Positions 52,687 through 61,808 of a DNA stretch of 64,000 bases are shown here, one piece after another. Under the pieces are notes generated by a model. That model searched no databases. It was not told the origin of the DNA and was given only the letters and a program-made list of their open reading frames with translations. Numbering within the stretch: the stretch's first letter is position 1; every line of letters begins with the position of its first letter. Source of the stretch: Candidatus Obscuribacter sp. (lineage in GTDB: Bacteria; Cyanobacteriota; Vampirovibrionia; Obscuribacterales; Obscuribacteraceae); NCBI GenBank assembly GCA_016718315.1, contig JADKDV010000012.1:34284-98283 (forward strand), read 5' to 3'. Made by a program: the position numbers and the translations under genes.

Positions 52687-54537
52687 TTAAGTCGTCACTG
52701 CCGGTAACTTAAACCAGAAAGTGCTGCCGTGCCCTTCCTGACTCTCTACACCGATTTTGCCATTATGCTGCTCGATGATGCTTTTGCAAATGGCCAGGCC
52801 AAGCCCGGCTCCACCCTTTTGCGTGGCATCAGTATCCTTAACCTGCTTAAAGCGTTCAAATACTTTGTCCAACATGACTGCCGGTATACCTCGACCGCGG
52901 TCAATCACCTTAAAGCTGGCTTGATTGCTATGGCGGGCCAATGAAACAGTAATAGTGCTGTTATCTGGTGAAAATTTGATTGAATTGGACAACAAATTGA
53001 CCAGCACCTGCACAATTTTGTCCGGACTAACTTTGACCATAACAGGCGTGGCTAAAAGCTCAAGCTTGATATTGCGACGCTCTGCCACACCATGCACACT
53101 GGCTAGAGCTTGATTCACCAGACTAGTAGCATCGACAGTCTCAAGCACCAGGGGTGATGCCCCTGACTCAAGCCTATCGAGATCCAGTAGCTGTTGAATC
53201 AAGCGCATTAAGCGCTCGACTTCGCCCTCCAGCTGCCCGACCTTGCGATTACCTGCTTCTGTAATTTCACCATAAATACCGTCAGCCAAAAGCTCTAAAA
53301 ATGCTTGCATCGAATTAAGCGGAGTACGCAAATCATGACTGACCATGGACAAAAACTCTTGTTTCAATCTTTCTATTTCGCGTCTGGCTGTAATATCTAC
53401 AACAAGAGCCAGGAGTCTTGGTCCCGAGGCAGTATCAATGCGCCTGATGCCAACTTCCACTGGCACTCTAGCGCCATCAACTTTTATCGCCTCTCGCTCA
53501 CTCCAACTTTTTTCCTGACCATCTTCACGGACCAGTGTAAGTAGAGCACGAGCGCTTTCTTGAGCACTTGCAACTCCTTTGCGGGTCTTTATGGCGCTAT
53601 CATCAAGGTCAATGAGGTCGCGGATATTGCGCTCAACCGGACTGTCCACATAACCAAGCATCTGAGTCAGCGCCTGATTGGCAATTTCTACTTCGCCGTC
53701 TTCATAGAGCACAATCACGCCTACCGGCAAACTTTCCAGTACGACCCTGAGGTTTTCCAGTATTGTTCTTTCTTTTTCGGCAGCCAAACTCAAAGTGTTT
53801 GCTACATGGTGGAACACTTTGTCCATATGAGCAAACTCGTCGGTGCCAGTAAGCGGTGGATTGAGAGCCTGGTTTTTATTGAGTCTGCGAATATTATCCA
53901 TGAGCACAGCCAGGCGATTGGTGATGCCACGATTAAAGTAAAGGGCGAGAAATAGAGCCAAAAGCACATTAAAAGCCACGCCGCCTTGCAAAAGCAGCTT
54001 GATCAAATCACGCTGTTCTTTTTGCTTCAGAGGACTCTCTTTTTCGATACTCTCTTCCGCCTTCATCAGATCATCGACATCAACTGTGATATCGCGGATA
54101 GCCGGCTTGACCTTTTCCATGTATTCGAGAGTAGCCACCGAGCCAGCTTCGTGCCATTTTACTTTGAGCGATTTGAGACGACTCCAGGTCTCGAGCAGGC
54201 GACCTTTGATCCTCTCTACATGCTGTGCTTCTTCGACATTACCTTTGGTAAGCTCTTTGAGTATTTCAAACTCTTTAAACATATAGTCGGACAGACCGGT
54301 GGTCTCACTCTTGTGATAAAGTCCCTGGACTGCGTCTCCACTGGTGTAGGCAATACCACTCAAAAGGATCTGGTGCAAAGCGTTGAGATGTTTGCTTATC
54401 TCTCTAGCGTGTGCTTCCCTTGACCGCTCCTGCTCCACTTGCTCAAGCAACACATAAAGCGAGCCGACAAAAAACAGCTCAAAAAAGAGCGGTACAGCTA
54501 CGAGCAGAAAGAGTGTGTGGGAGAGCTTGAGTTTCAT
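52687..54537 (-). CDS. Membrane sensor histidine kinase (HAMP-PAS-HisKA-HATPase)
   Basis: About 616 residues. The start at 54537 (MKLKLSHTLFLLVAVPLFF) puts a signal-anchor helix at the N-terminus; an upstream frame extension is unlikely. A helical periplasmic domain of about 130 residues follows, then a second helix (VAFNVLLALFLALYF), a HAMP linker, a PAS domain with VVLESLPVGVIVLYEDGEV, and HisKA with His in SMVSHDLRTPLNS. HATPase boxes are VNLLSNSIKFSPD, DRGRGIP and GGAGLGLAI. All catalytic motifs are intact. Its likely partner is the OmpR-like regulator at 52005. Confidence 0.92.
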   Translation of the reverse strand: MKLKLSHTLFLLVAVPLFFELFFVGSLYVLLEQVEQERSREAHAREISKHLNALHQILLSGIAYTSGDAVQGLYHKSETTGLSDYMFKEFEILKELTKGNVEEAQHVERIKGRLLETWSRLKSLKVKWHEAGSVATLEYMEKVKPAIRDITVDVDDLMKAEESIEKESPLKQKEQRDLIKLLLQGGVAFNVLLALFLALYFNRGITNRLAVLMDNIRRLNKNQALNPPLTGTDEFAHMDKVFHHVANTLSLAAEKERTILENLRVVLESLPVGVIVLYEDGEVEIANQALTQMLGYVDSPVERNIRDLIDLDDSAIKTRKGVASAQESARALLTLVREDGQEKSWSEREAIKVDGARVPVEVGIRRIDTASGPRLLALVVDITARREIERLKQEFLSMVSHDLRTPLNSMQAFLELLADGIYGEITEAGNRKVGQLEGEVERLMRLIQQLLDLDRLESGASPLVLETVDATSLVNQALASVHGVAERRNIKLELLATPVMVKVSPDKIVQVLVNLLSNSIKFSPDNSTITVSLARHSNQASFKVIDRGRGIPAVMLDKVFERFKQVKDTDATQKGGAGLGLAICKSIIEQHNGKIGVESQEGHGSTFWFKLPAVTT

Positions 54538-54606
54538 TACTGCCTGGTAAATGTACCTAGTATAGCTGACAAGATGGTATAACTTTAACAAGCTCGGGTG
54601 GTGATG

Positions 54607-55302
54607 ATGAAAAAACGACTTTTAAGCCTCTCATTGTCCATTACAACTGCTCTGTTATCGCTGACCATCCTCACAGGCGCGGTCACAGCGGGACCATCTT
54701 TTCAGCAGGGCATCGCTGACTACAAGGCTGGTCGCTACCAGCAGGCGCTCAATACCTTTAAAACGTTTGCCGCATCCTACCCGAACAATGCCCTGGTACA
54801 TTACTACCTGGCAATGTCGCACCAGGCAGTCGGTCATATTGCCCAGGCCAAACAGGAATATCAAGCAGCCATCCTATATGGCGACGCTGGCTTGAAGCAA
54901 CAGGCAACGACAGGCTTGAATCAGCTCAGCAAAGCTAATACTCAAATAGCCTATGGCGGGGCTCCATCCTCAGCGCCCAGTGCTGGGGGGGGCAGAGTCA
55001 GCCCTGGTGGTAGCAGCCAGCCCAAATCAAAAGTGCGCAAAATCTACGAATTTTACGCCGATTGGTGAGGGCCTTGCAAAACCTTTGCGCCCGTGTTTGA
55101 CGCAGCATCCCGTAAATACAGTGATATTACCTTCCAAAAGCTAGATGGTGACGAAGCCCAGACCAAGACTCTGATGAGTCAATATGGCGTGGGCGGTTAT
55201 CCTACTCTAGTTTTTTTAGACGGCGGTGGACAGGTCATCTACAATGGCGGAGCCCCCAGACAACTTGAGGATTTTGAAAATTTGATTGGTCAGTACCGTT
55301 AA
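54607..55302 (+). CDS. Exported TPR-thioredoxin fusion with in-frame TGA at the redox Cys position (candidate selenoprotein)
   Basis: Read through TGA at 55066-55068, the frame gives 231 residues. An N-terminal signal peptide (LSLSITTALLSLTILTGAVTAG) is followed by two TPR units (FQQGIADYKAGRYQQALNTF and ALVHYYLAMSHQAVGHIAQA), a Gly/Ser/Pro linker, then a thioredoxin domain: KIYEFYADW-[TGA]-GPCKTFAPVF, later GGYPTLVFLDG with the cis-Pro. The TGA replaces the first Cys of W-C-G-P-C-K, at residue 154. Everything downstream is intact, without stops, for 78 codons. A Sec residue fits the position. A Cys-to-stop mutation, or a base error, would give the same picture. TGA is a stop elsewhere in this window. 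ATG at 54607 is best spaced from GGTGG. It would act outside the cytoplasm. Confidence 0.75.
55069..55104 (+). promoter_or_regulatory. Hairpins just downstream of the in-frame TGA (candidate SECIS)
   Basis: Directly after TGA, GGGC (55069-55072) pairs with GCCC (55089-55092) and GCAAA (55076-55080) with TTTGC (55084-55088), leaving a CTT bulge and a 3-base loop. A second, weaker hairpin pairs TGCG (55086-55089) with CGCA (55101-55104). Bacterial SECIS elements lie immediately 3' of the UGA with the loop about 16-37 bases away. The first hairpin's loop is nearer (12 bases), so it does not fit the standard spacing. Confidence 0.3.
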
Positions 55303-55325
55303 TCAAGACAACACAATTGAGACCG

Positions 55326-55366
55326 CAGATAAGGCGACACTAAATATGGTGCCGCCTTGTCTGTTT
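55326..55366 (+). terminator. Intrinsic terminator after the TPR-thioredoxin gene
   Basis: An imperfect long stem CAGATAAGGCG-ACAC / GGTG-CCGCCTTGTCTG with a 7-base loop, followed by TTTGAT. Confidence 0.7.
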
Positions 55367-55490
55367 GATAATCATTAGCGCTCCAATAAATAGCATAGCG
55401 CCCTCTATTTAAAATGGTCTCAACTATCTGGAACCAGAAGCGTTTAGCTCCAGTCTCTCAAAAGACAAGCTACACCTATGGGATTTAACT

Positions 55491-56594
55491 ATGAGCAAGA
55501 AGGTCAGATTTGCCGTGGTAGGACTGGGCCACATAGCCCAAAACGCAGTGCTACCAGCATTTAAACACAGCAAAGAAAACTGCGAACTGACAGGTTTTGT
55601 CAGTGGAGACAGCGAAAAAACAGCACAGCTCGGAAGTGAATACGGAGTCGGGCGCTCCTGGCACTATGACGATTACGAGGACGCTTTAGCTAGCAAAGCA
55701 TTTGACGCCGTCTACATCGCATTGCCTGACGATATGCACGCAGAATACGCAGTCAAAGCAGCCAATCACGGCATCCATGTTTTATGCGAAAAACCTATGG
55801 CTACTAGAGTAGATGAGTGCCAGGCGATGATTGATGCCGCCAAGCGCAATAATATCAAATTGATGATTGCCTACCGTCTGCACTTTGAGCGCACCAATAT
55901 GGAAGCACTGGAACAAATTAGACAGGGCAAAATAGGCAACCCTAGATTTTTCAATGCTAGTTTTGGTCAACAGATCAGAGCCGGCAACATACGCACCAAA
56001 GAAGAGCACAGTGGCGGACCACTACACGACATCGGTATCTACTGCCTCAACGCAGCTCGTTATATTTTTGGCGAAGAGCCTTATGAAGTGATGGGCATGG
56101 CCTGTGCTACCAACGACAGTCGCTTTGCCGAAGTACCTGAAACAGTAAGCGCTATGCTCAAGTTTCCGGGGGACAGGATAGCTACATTTACCTGCAGTTT
56201 TGGTACCACTGACGATATCTCCAGATTTGAAGTAGCCGGCACAAAGGGTCTTATCTCGGTGGATCCAGCATTTGGCTATCAGGGCGAACTCAGCTATAAA
56301 CTGACCGTAGGTGGTAAAGAAAGCCTGCATAAAACCCCAAAACGGGATCAGTTTGCGCCAGAGCTTATTCACTTTGCCGATTGCATACTGCAAAACAAAG
56401 AGCCAAATCCATGCGGCTTTGAAGGACAAAAAGATGTCCGCATAATCGCTGCCATCGAAGAGTCAATTAGACGTGGTGAAAAAGTCCTACTGGAAGCTCT
56501 ACCGGGAACCGTGAGACCGGATAAAACTCTAATTAGAGAAAAGCCAGCGGTAAAAAATCCCAAGCTCGTCAATGTCCAGGCGCCATCACTCTAA
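55491..56594 (+). CDS. Gfo/Idh/MocA-family oxidoreductase
   Basis: 367 residues. The N-terminal Rossmann fold begins FAVVGLGHIAQNAVLPAF, and the family-typical CEKPMA appears near 103-108. A C-terminal beta-sheet dimer domain follows, with GGPLHDIGIYC carrying the substrate-side His. The start of the mature fold has no export signal. Relatives oxidise sugars or sugar nucleotides using NAD(P). It is not adjacent to other sugar genes, so the substrate is not predictable. The C-terminal 30 residues look disordered. Confidence 0.88.
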   Translation: MSKKVRFAVVGLGHIAQNAVLPAFKHSKENCELTGFVSGDSEKTAQLGSEYGVGRSWHYDDYEDALASKAFDAVYIALPDDMHAEYAVKAANHGIHVLCEKPMATRVDECQAMIDAAKRNNIKLMIAYRLHFERTNMEALEQIRQGKIGNPRFFNASFGQQIRAGNIRTKEEHSGGPLHDIGIYCLNAARYIFGEEPYEVMGMACATNDSRFAEVPETVSAMLKFPGDRIATFTCSFGTTDDISRFEVAGTKGLISVDPAFGYQGELSYKLTVGGKESLHKTPKRDQFAPELIHFADCILQNKEPNPCGFEGQKDVRIIAAIEESIRRGEKVLLEALPGTVRPDKTLIREKPAVKNPKLVNVQAPSL

Positions 56595-56613
56595 CCAATG
56601 GCAAACCAGCTGG

Positions 56614-57933
56614 CTAACGACGGCGTCGGCGGTGGCTAGCCACCTGCTCGCTCTTTTGCGTACCATGAAAAGTAAAATGCACAGGATCGTTAGCGATTAC
56701 CTTGCCATGATTGCCATATCTAAACCCTGCTTTGAGCAAGGCATTGGCCACGTCCTTATCGGCATAGTTGTTGATGTCTACGGACTTGCCAATTTCATGA
56801 GCAGAACGACCAGGTCTTGCATGCACTTGATTGGGAGCTGCTTTGGCGATAGCGATCTGGGCATCATGCAGACGACCGGCACTGTTTAGATCTCTAAGCT
56901 CGATACGTTTACCTTTGCCTTGAGCATCGAGTATCTCTTGAGCGCGCTCCAGACCCCGTGCGGCATCTCCAGCCAGCCATAGTTTCTGGTCGTGCTTCAC
57001 TACTGGCTTACCGTTTTCCATGGCTCTGATTGAGCCTTTGACTCCCAGGTACATAGCGCCAGGTACTTGACTGGTGATATTTCGGTCTGTCACAGGCTCG
57101 AGCTTAAAGCGTGGGGTCTTGCCGTCAGCGTCTTTCTGTGCAGGTTTTTCCCAGGGCAGCGGCTGATCGCCATTGGTGCGAGGCCAGCCTGGGCGCACCG
57201 CAGGTGATTCCACTTTTTTGTCAGGGTGCAGTTGCGGCTGTGGCAATTCAGGCTTTTTAGCAGGTACAGGGATGTTGCCTTCTGGCAGAGGGAATCTGTT
57301 ATCCGGCTTTGTGGCTGGCACAGGGATTTTGCCTTCTGGCAAAGGATAGGCAGGCTTGGGCGCATCCGGTGTGATATCTAGTTTGGGCAAGGCGCTTTTA
57401 TTATCTTGCGCCTTTATGTGATTAAAAGCATCTATGCCCTTGCCCTCAAAAGAGACTGCGTGCCCTTTTTTGTCGCGCTGCTGCTCAATTTTGCCTTCAT
57501 TCAGTATGCCTCGGAGTGCGGTTTTTTCCTTGCCATCCTGGTTGACAAACAAATGCACCATCTCACGATTGCCGCTCTTTGCCACTTCCAGACGCAAATT
57601 GGTCTCATGACCTTGATCATCTACACCCTTGATAGTAGTGACGCCTTGCTTAGCAAGCTCACGCACAGCCTGCAGACGCTCTTCTGGCTTGGCAGAATGG
57701 TCCAGCAATTTATCCTGGAGCGAAGCTGTCGGCGACTTAGCAGGACTGAAATCCATCACCACAGAGGGCAACTCATAGCCTGGTGTTTTGGCCGGAAGAT
57801 CTGCCTGGGCCAGACGCGGTTGCGTCTTCATATCTTGCCAGGTGCCACTACTGAGATCCGTCTGCCTTCTGGTTTCGTGCAGCACGTTAGTATCCGCTGC
57901 CTCATTGGGGCGCGGTGCGTCGTTAGCTACCAT
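56614..57933 (-). CDS. M15/VanY-like peptidase domain with long Pro-rich N-terminus
   Basis: 439 residues. The C-terminal 60 residues read SAHEIGKSVDINNYADKDV, GFRYGNHG and DPVHFTFHG, which match the SxHxxGxAxD and H-containing end of M15 D-Ala-D-Ala carboxypeptidases or endolysin-type peptidases; the Zn ligands His, Asp and His are present. About 320 residues before are low-complexity, with a twofold repeat (PLPEGKIPVPATKP and PLPEGNIPVPAKKP). No signal peptide is visible, so how it reaches peptidoglycan is unclear. The last five codons are Arg. Its N-terminal style resembles the unknown protein at 4406. The start was not confirmed by a ribosome site. Confidence 0.75.
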   Translation of the reverse strand: MVANDAPRPNEAADTNVLHETRRQTDLSSGTWQDMKTQPRLAQADLPAKTPGYELPSVVMDFSPAKSPTASLQDKLLDHSAKPEERLQAVRELAKQGVTTIKGVDDQGHETNLRLEVAKSGNREMVHLFVNQDGKEKTALRGILNEGKIEQQRDKKGHAVSFEGKGIDAFNHIKAQDNKSALPKLDITPDAPKPAYPLPEGKIPVPATKPDNRFPLPEGNIPVPAKKPELPQPQLHPDKKVESPAVRPGWPRTNGDQPLPWEKPAQKDADGKTPRFKLEPVTDRNITSQVPGAMYLGVKGSIRAMENGKPVVKHDQKLWLAGDAARGLERAQEILDAQGKGKRIELRDLNSAGRLHDAQIAIAKAAPNQVHARPGRSAHEIGKSVDINNYADKDVANALLKAGFRYGNHGKVIANDPVHFTFHGTQKSEQVASHRRRRR

Positions 57934-58051
57934 ATTAAGTCTCGCGGCTGTGCGATCACAAAGATCGTCTTAAGTGGGGTGAACCAATTAAACGGCCTAA
58001 GACGTAATCAATTTGTAAATTGCAAAAGCAGAGTCTTAACTGACTTAACTT

Positions 58052-58951
58052 TTACTGAGCCGGTGCCGGAGCTGAAGTGGCTGGAGCAGCGGCTGGAGCT
58101 AAAGCTCCGGGTTTAACAACCGCTTTCTTTTTCTTTTTCTTCTTGGGAGCAAGTTTGATCTTGCACTCTTTGATATAGCCATTTAGCTCTTTAGCGCGTT
58201 TAGGATCTTTTGCTTCTGGCATACGCGAGGCTTCTTGTAAGACTTTGAGAGCCTCACGGTAAGAGCCATTGCGCAACAAAGTCTCACCCAGACCAGCTTT
58301 TGATTGATATAGCTTGGGCTCAATTTTGAGAGCGTCTCTAAAGTTGATTTCTGCTTCTTTGTAGTTCTTAAAACTAGCTAGCTGAATACAGCCGGCGTTG
58401 TGATAGAGCATTGGGTCTTTGATGCCCATCTTTTTGGCGCGAGCGTATACTTCTAGCGCCTTTTTGGCGCCATCTACTTCCATTGTGGCCATAGCCAAAC
58501 CAGCCCAGGGCTCGGGGTTGGCGGGACTAGCTTTGATAGCCTTCTCGTAAAGTTCCTTTGATTTCTTGAAATTCTTTTGCTCATCGTAAATAAGAGCCAG
58601 ATAGTAGGGACAGTGGTCATCACTGGGATCAAGCGTCATCGCTTTTTCAAATTCTGGTATTGCAGCTGCTTTGTTACCGGTGTTTGACAGTGCCATAGCT
58701 AAAAGAAAGTGATAAAAGCTATCGCCTGGATAAATCTTGATCGCTCTCTCTAGTAGCGGCATGGCGCCTTTCCAATCCCCCTTCTCGGTGCGAGGATAAG
58801 CATCTTTGCGCACAATCGCCCATGATTTTTCCCAATCTGCACGGTTGCCCCTACCGGGGTACTTTTCCCAGCGATCAGCCCAGGCTGAGCCAGTCGATAC
58901 AACAAATGAGAGTGCAAGCAAAGCTGGTAACGCTGTATTTATAAGACGCAA
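58052..58951 (-). CDS. Exported TPR protein with Lys-rich tail
   Basis: About 299 residues. The frame begins at 58996, but TTG at 58951 follows CTGGAGGCGATC and gives a clean signal peptide (RLINTALPALLALSFVVSTG, cleavage after AWA). At least six TPR units follow (AIKIYPGDSFYHFLLAMALS, EFEKAMTLDPSDDHCPYYLA, LYEKAIKASPANPEPWAGLA). The tail has a KKKKKKK run and an Ala/Pro stretch that may contact a negatively charged surface. The first codons give it a different start style from the neighbouring genes. Partner unknown. Confidence 0.8.
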   Translation of the reverse strand: MRLINTALPALLALSFVVSTGSAWADRWEKYPGRGNRADWEKSWAIVRKDAYPRTEKGDWKGAMPLLERAIKIYPGDSFYHFLLAMALSNTGNKAAAIPEFEKAMTLDPSDDHCPYYLALIYDEQKNFKKSKELYEKAIKASPANPEPWAGLAMATMEVDGAKKALEVYARAKKMGIKDPMLYHNAGCIQLASFKNYKEAEINFRDALKIEPKLYQSKAGLGETLLRNGSYREALKVLQEASRMPEAKDPKRAKELNGYIKECKIKLAPKKKKKKKAVVKPGALAPAAAPATSAPAPAQ

Positions 58952-59330
58952 GATCGCCTCCAGTATTGATGTAAAGCCTTTTGACACCGTGATCACTACA
59001 AGTATAGACCAACAGAAGAGTCGTTTAATTTAAGGTGGCTTGCCCGGGCAAAATCCCCGAAAGTAATTACATTCCCAAGCGGCGAAGTCAAGATAACAAA
59101 AAGGTAAGTTTTCACCATAACAAGGGACGGAAGGTCCGACAGAATACACTCCACCCAATCCTTCACCCCAAAAGAGTGTCATCTACCCTGAATAGAGTGA
59201 ACGACGATTAACCCCTAATTGTGGAACGCAACAACTAAGCTGCGCTAATATTACCCAATGGCAACCCTGTCAAATGGGCTCCAGTTGCTGTCCAGCTTAA
59301 ATACTAGCGCTCAGGTAATCCCAGGCTTCC
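58952..59330. other. Intergenic region with no recognised gene
   Basis: About 380 bases between the TPR gene start and the broken aminotransferase. The first part is the unused 5' end of the TPR frame. I see no tRNA, riboswitch or terminator hairpin in the rest. Confidence 0.4.
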
Positions 59331-60212
59331 ATGAACAGCCCTTATCGCATCCCGTTTAACAAACCCTCTTTTGTCGGCAATGAACTTGCCTACATCGAAA
59401 AAGCTGAGGTGCCAGTGCACTATGCTGGCGTTGGCTGTGAAATGAATGCCATATTGCCTCTAGCGCAAAGCCACCGGATAGCATTAGTAGAAGACCATGC
59501 CCATGGTCTATTTGGCACATATCAGGGCAAGCAACTGGGCACTTTTGGATGAAGCCGCCCAGAGCTCCTACAGTGAGAGACTAAAAATTTCCAGTGCGGC
59601 GAAGGCGGCGCCCTGCTCATTAACCGTGAAGAACTGGCCGAACGTGCCGAAATCATAAGAGAGAAAGGTACCCATCGCACCAAGTTTTTTAGAGGTCAGG
59701 TAGACAAATATACCTGGGTCGATATGGGCTCAAGCTACCTGCCGTCGGACATTCTGGCAGCGATTTTATATGCGCAGCTAGAAAGACGCGAAACAATCCA
59801 AGCCACCCGCAAAATGATCTGGCACCTCTACTTCGACAATCTCAGTGACTGGGCATCACAGCAAGGCGTGATACTACCAACGGTACCAGAGTACTGCGGA
59901 CAAGCCTATCACCTGTTTTATTTGCTACTGCCCTCACTAGGTGAAAGACAGCGATTTATTCAGCATCTCAAAGCCAAAGGCATCCAGAGTGTTTATCACT
60001 ATTTGCCTTTGCATATTTCGCAGATGGGACAATCTTTTGGTGCAAAGCCGGGTGATTGTCCAGTCACAGAAAAAGTCAGTGATTGCCTGGTGCGGCTGCC
60101 TTTTTACAATGCTCTATCCGTAGGCGAAGCAGCTCAAGTAGTGGAAGCTGTCAAATCATTCAAATCGGCGTTTAAGCCACAATCACAGGCAATCCCATTA
60201 TTCCGGTTTTAA
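59331..60212 (+). pseudogene. Broken DegT/WecE-like sugar aminotransferase
   Basis: The start PYRIPFNKPSFVGNELAYIE is the N-terminus of the WecE/RffA family. The next residues (VPVHYAGVGCEMN, VEDHAHGLFGTYQGKQLGTFG) belong roughly 100 residues further on, so an internal deletion of about that size is present. Stops follow at 59550 and 59571. The PLP-lysine block then resumes in the same frame (ETKNFQCGEGGALLIN) and continues to REKGTHRTKFFRGQVDKYTW and the C-terminus. Both ends are conserved but the product is broken. It would have made an amino sugar nucleotide. It leads directly into the GT2 gene. Confidence 0.85.
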
Positions 60213-60213
60213 C

Positions 60214-61149
60214 ATGGAATCCCACTCGATATCGGTAGTTGTACCTTGCTATAGAAGTGGTGACAATCTCGCCACCATGGTTACAACTCTGCATGCAGAG
60301 TTGTCCAAAATTTGCGACGCCTTTGAGATTATCCTGGTCAATGATGGCAGCCCTGATAACACCTGGACAATCATCCAGAGTGTCACGACAAAAATTAGCA
60401 ACATCAAAGGCATCAATTTATGGCGCAATTTTGGTCAACACAACGCCACGCTTTGCGGCATTCAAAAGGCTCAATATGACTTCATTGTCACCATCGACGA
60501 CGACTTGCAATATTCCCCAGCCGAGATCAATGCACTACTTACAGAGCTAGATAAAGGCTATGACATCGTTTATGGCGTGACAAAAGAAGTCAGTCATGGA
60601 GTTTTTAGAGCATTTGCAGCATGGACTATCCGTAAAGTACTGGCACTCAGTGGTAATGCTGACTATGCCAAAGTGACTTCCTTTAGAGCCTTTAGAGCAG
60701 GTCTCAAGCGCGGTCTATCAGTGGCAAATGGACGTTCAATCTGTCTTGATACTCTGCTTTGCTGGACCGGCTCAAAAATTGGCTGGGTGCAAATCAAGCG
60801 TATCGACAGACCGGTTAACGAGTCTCGCTATAGCTTTATCAAGCTCGTTCATGTCACCCTCGACCTTTTCTTAACCGATTGCTCTTTACCAATCAAGTTG
60901 TTGACATTAGTAGGCTCTCTCAGCCTGATACTAAGCGCTCTGCCTCTTATCCTGGCACTACTTTTTGCAGGCTTTCAGATACCGTTAGTACTGCTCTTTA
61001 TTGTTCTATTTCTGGGGGGCTCCCAGATGCTTGCTCTAGCACTCATCCTTGAATATCAACTGAGATTATCCAATTCAATCAACTGTCGCTTGCTCTTTGC
61101 GGACCGCGAAATCGTAGAAAGCAATTCCTTTCCCATGCTTATTAAATGA
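60214..61149 (+). CDS. GT2 glycosyltransferase, membrane-anchored
   Basis: 311 residues. Motifs are ISVVVPCYRSGDN, LVNDGSPDNTW, NLWRNFGQHNATLCGIQ and VTIDDDLQYSPAEI (metal-binding Asp cluster). Two C-terminal helices follow (LTLVGSLSLILSALPLILALL, IPLVLLFIVLFLGGSQML). As with the gene at 41248, this fits transfer to a polyprenyl phosphate. It starts 2 bases after the pseudogene stop and overlaps the next gene by 4 (ATGA). Confidence 0.88.
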   Translation: MESHSISVVVPCYRSGDNLATMVTTLHAELSKICDAFEIILVNDGSPDNTWTIIQSVTTKISNIKGINLWRNFGQHNATLCGIQKAQYDFIVTIDDDLQYSPAEINALLTELDKGYDIVYGVTKEVSHGVFRAFAAWTIRKVLALSGNADYAKVTSFRAFRAGLKRGLSVANGRSICLDTLLCWTGSKIGWVQIKRIDRPVNESRYSFIKLVHVTLDLFLTDCSLPIKLLTLVGSLSLILSALPLILALLFAGFQIPLVLLFIVLFLGGSQMLALALILEYQLRLSNSINCRLLFADREIVESNSFPMLIK

Positions 61150-61808
61150 GGCTTTTGACTTTGAAAAATGACACCAGAAAGGAAGCCATAGGAGTTTTTG
61201 TCAGCAATTACTTTACCAATACTCTCAATCTCTACGGCATGACAGCAAGAGGCGCAGACTGGCGCGATGACGATGCTCAGACACTGCGCTTTGAACAACT
61301 TTTAAAAATCCTACCAGCCCAGTCAGACGATGCCCAAACTTTTACGCTTGTGGACTACGGTTGCGGTTATGGCGCCTTTTTGGAGTATCTGGACCGAAAC
61401 AAAATACAGATAAACTATCTCGGTATTGATTGCACAAAAGCCATGGTTGATACCAGCAGCGACTTTTTTAAAGAGCGAAATGATTGCCGCTTCATTTGCA
61501 GCGATAGCTTACAAGAGCCCACTGACTACACAGTTGTAAGTGGCACGTTTAACTATAAAGACAAACTAGATCAAGCACTCTGGCAAGACCATGTACTGGC
61601 CTGCCTGGACAACATCAACGAATACACCACTAGAGGCTTTGCCTTTAATCTTTTGACCAGCTATTCAGACGCTGACAAGATGAAAGATCATCTCTTTTAT
61701 GCTAATCCTGGCTTTTTCTTTGACTATTGCAAGAAAAATTATGCTAAAAACGTGGCTCTGTTGCACGACTATGGTGCCTACGAATTTACCGTGCTGGTGA
61801 GGAAATGA
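61146..61808 (+). CDS. SAM-dependent methyltransferase-like protein
   Basis: 220 residues. The SAM-binding motif I is LVDYGCGYGAFLEYL, with an acidic end of strand 2 (YLGIDCTKAMVD) and motif IV-like FICSDSL. It has a Rossmann core and no signal peptide. Start ATG overlaps the GT2 stop (ATGA), so they are translationally coupled. The substrate is unknown; a sugar or lipid in the same pathway is likely. Confidence 0.8.
   Translation: MRLLTLKNDTRKEAIGVFVSNYFTNTLNLYGMTARGADWRDDDAQTLRFEQLLKILPAQSDDAQTFTLVDYGCGYGAFLEYLDRNKIQINYLGIDCTKAMVDTSSDFFKERNDCRFICSDSLQEPTDYTVVSGTFNYKDKLDQALWQDHVLACLDNINEYTTRGFAFNLLTSYSDADKMKDHLFYANPGFFFDYCKKNYAKNVALLHDYGAYEFTVLVRK

Noticed and set aside
54607..55302. Alternative genetic code (TGA read as Trp or Gly)
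   Set aside because: TGA terminates many intact genes here (22550, 24360, 32529, 46504, 49428, 52685), so a global reassignment does not fit.
59550..59573. In-frame TGA codons in the aminotransferase as selenocysteine
   Set aside because: The two TGAs fall at positions with no redox Cys in the family, and a large deletion precedes them. It is plain gene decay.
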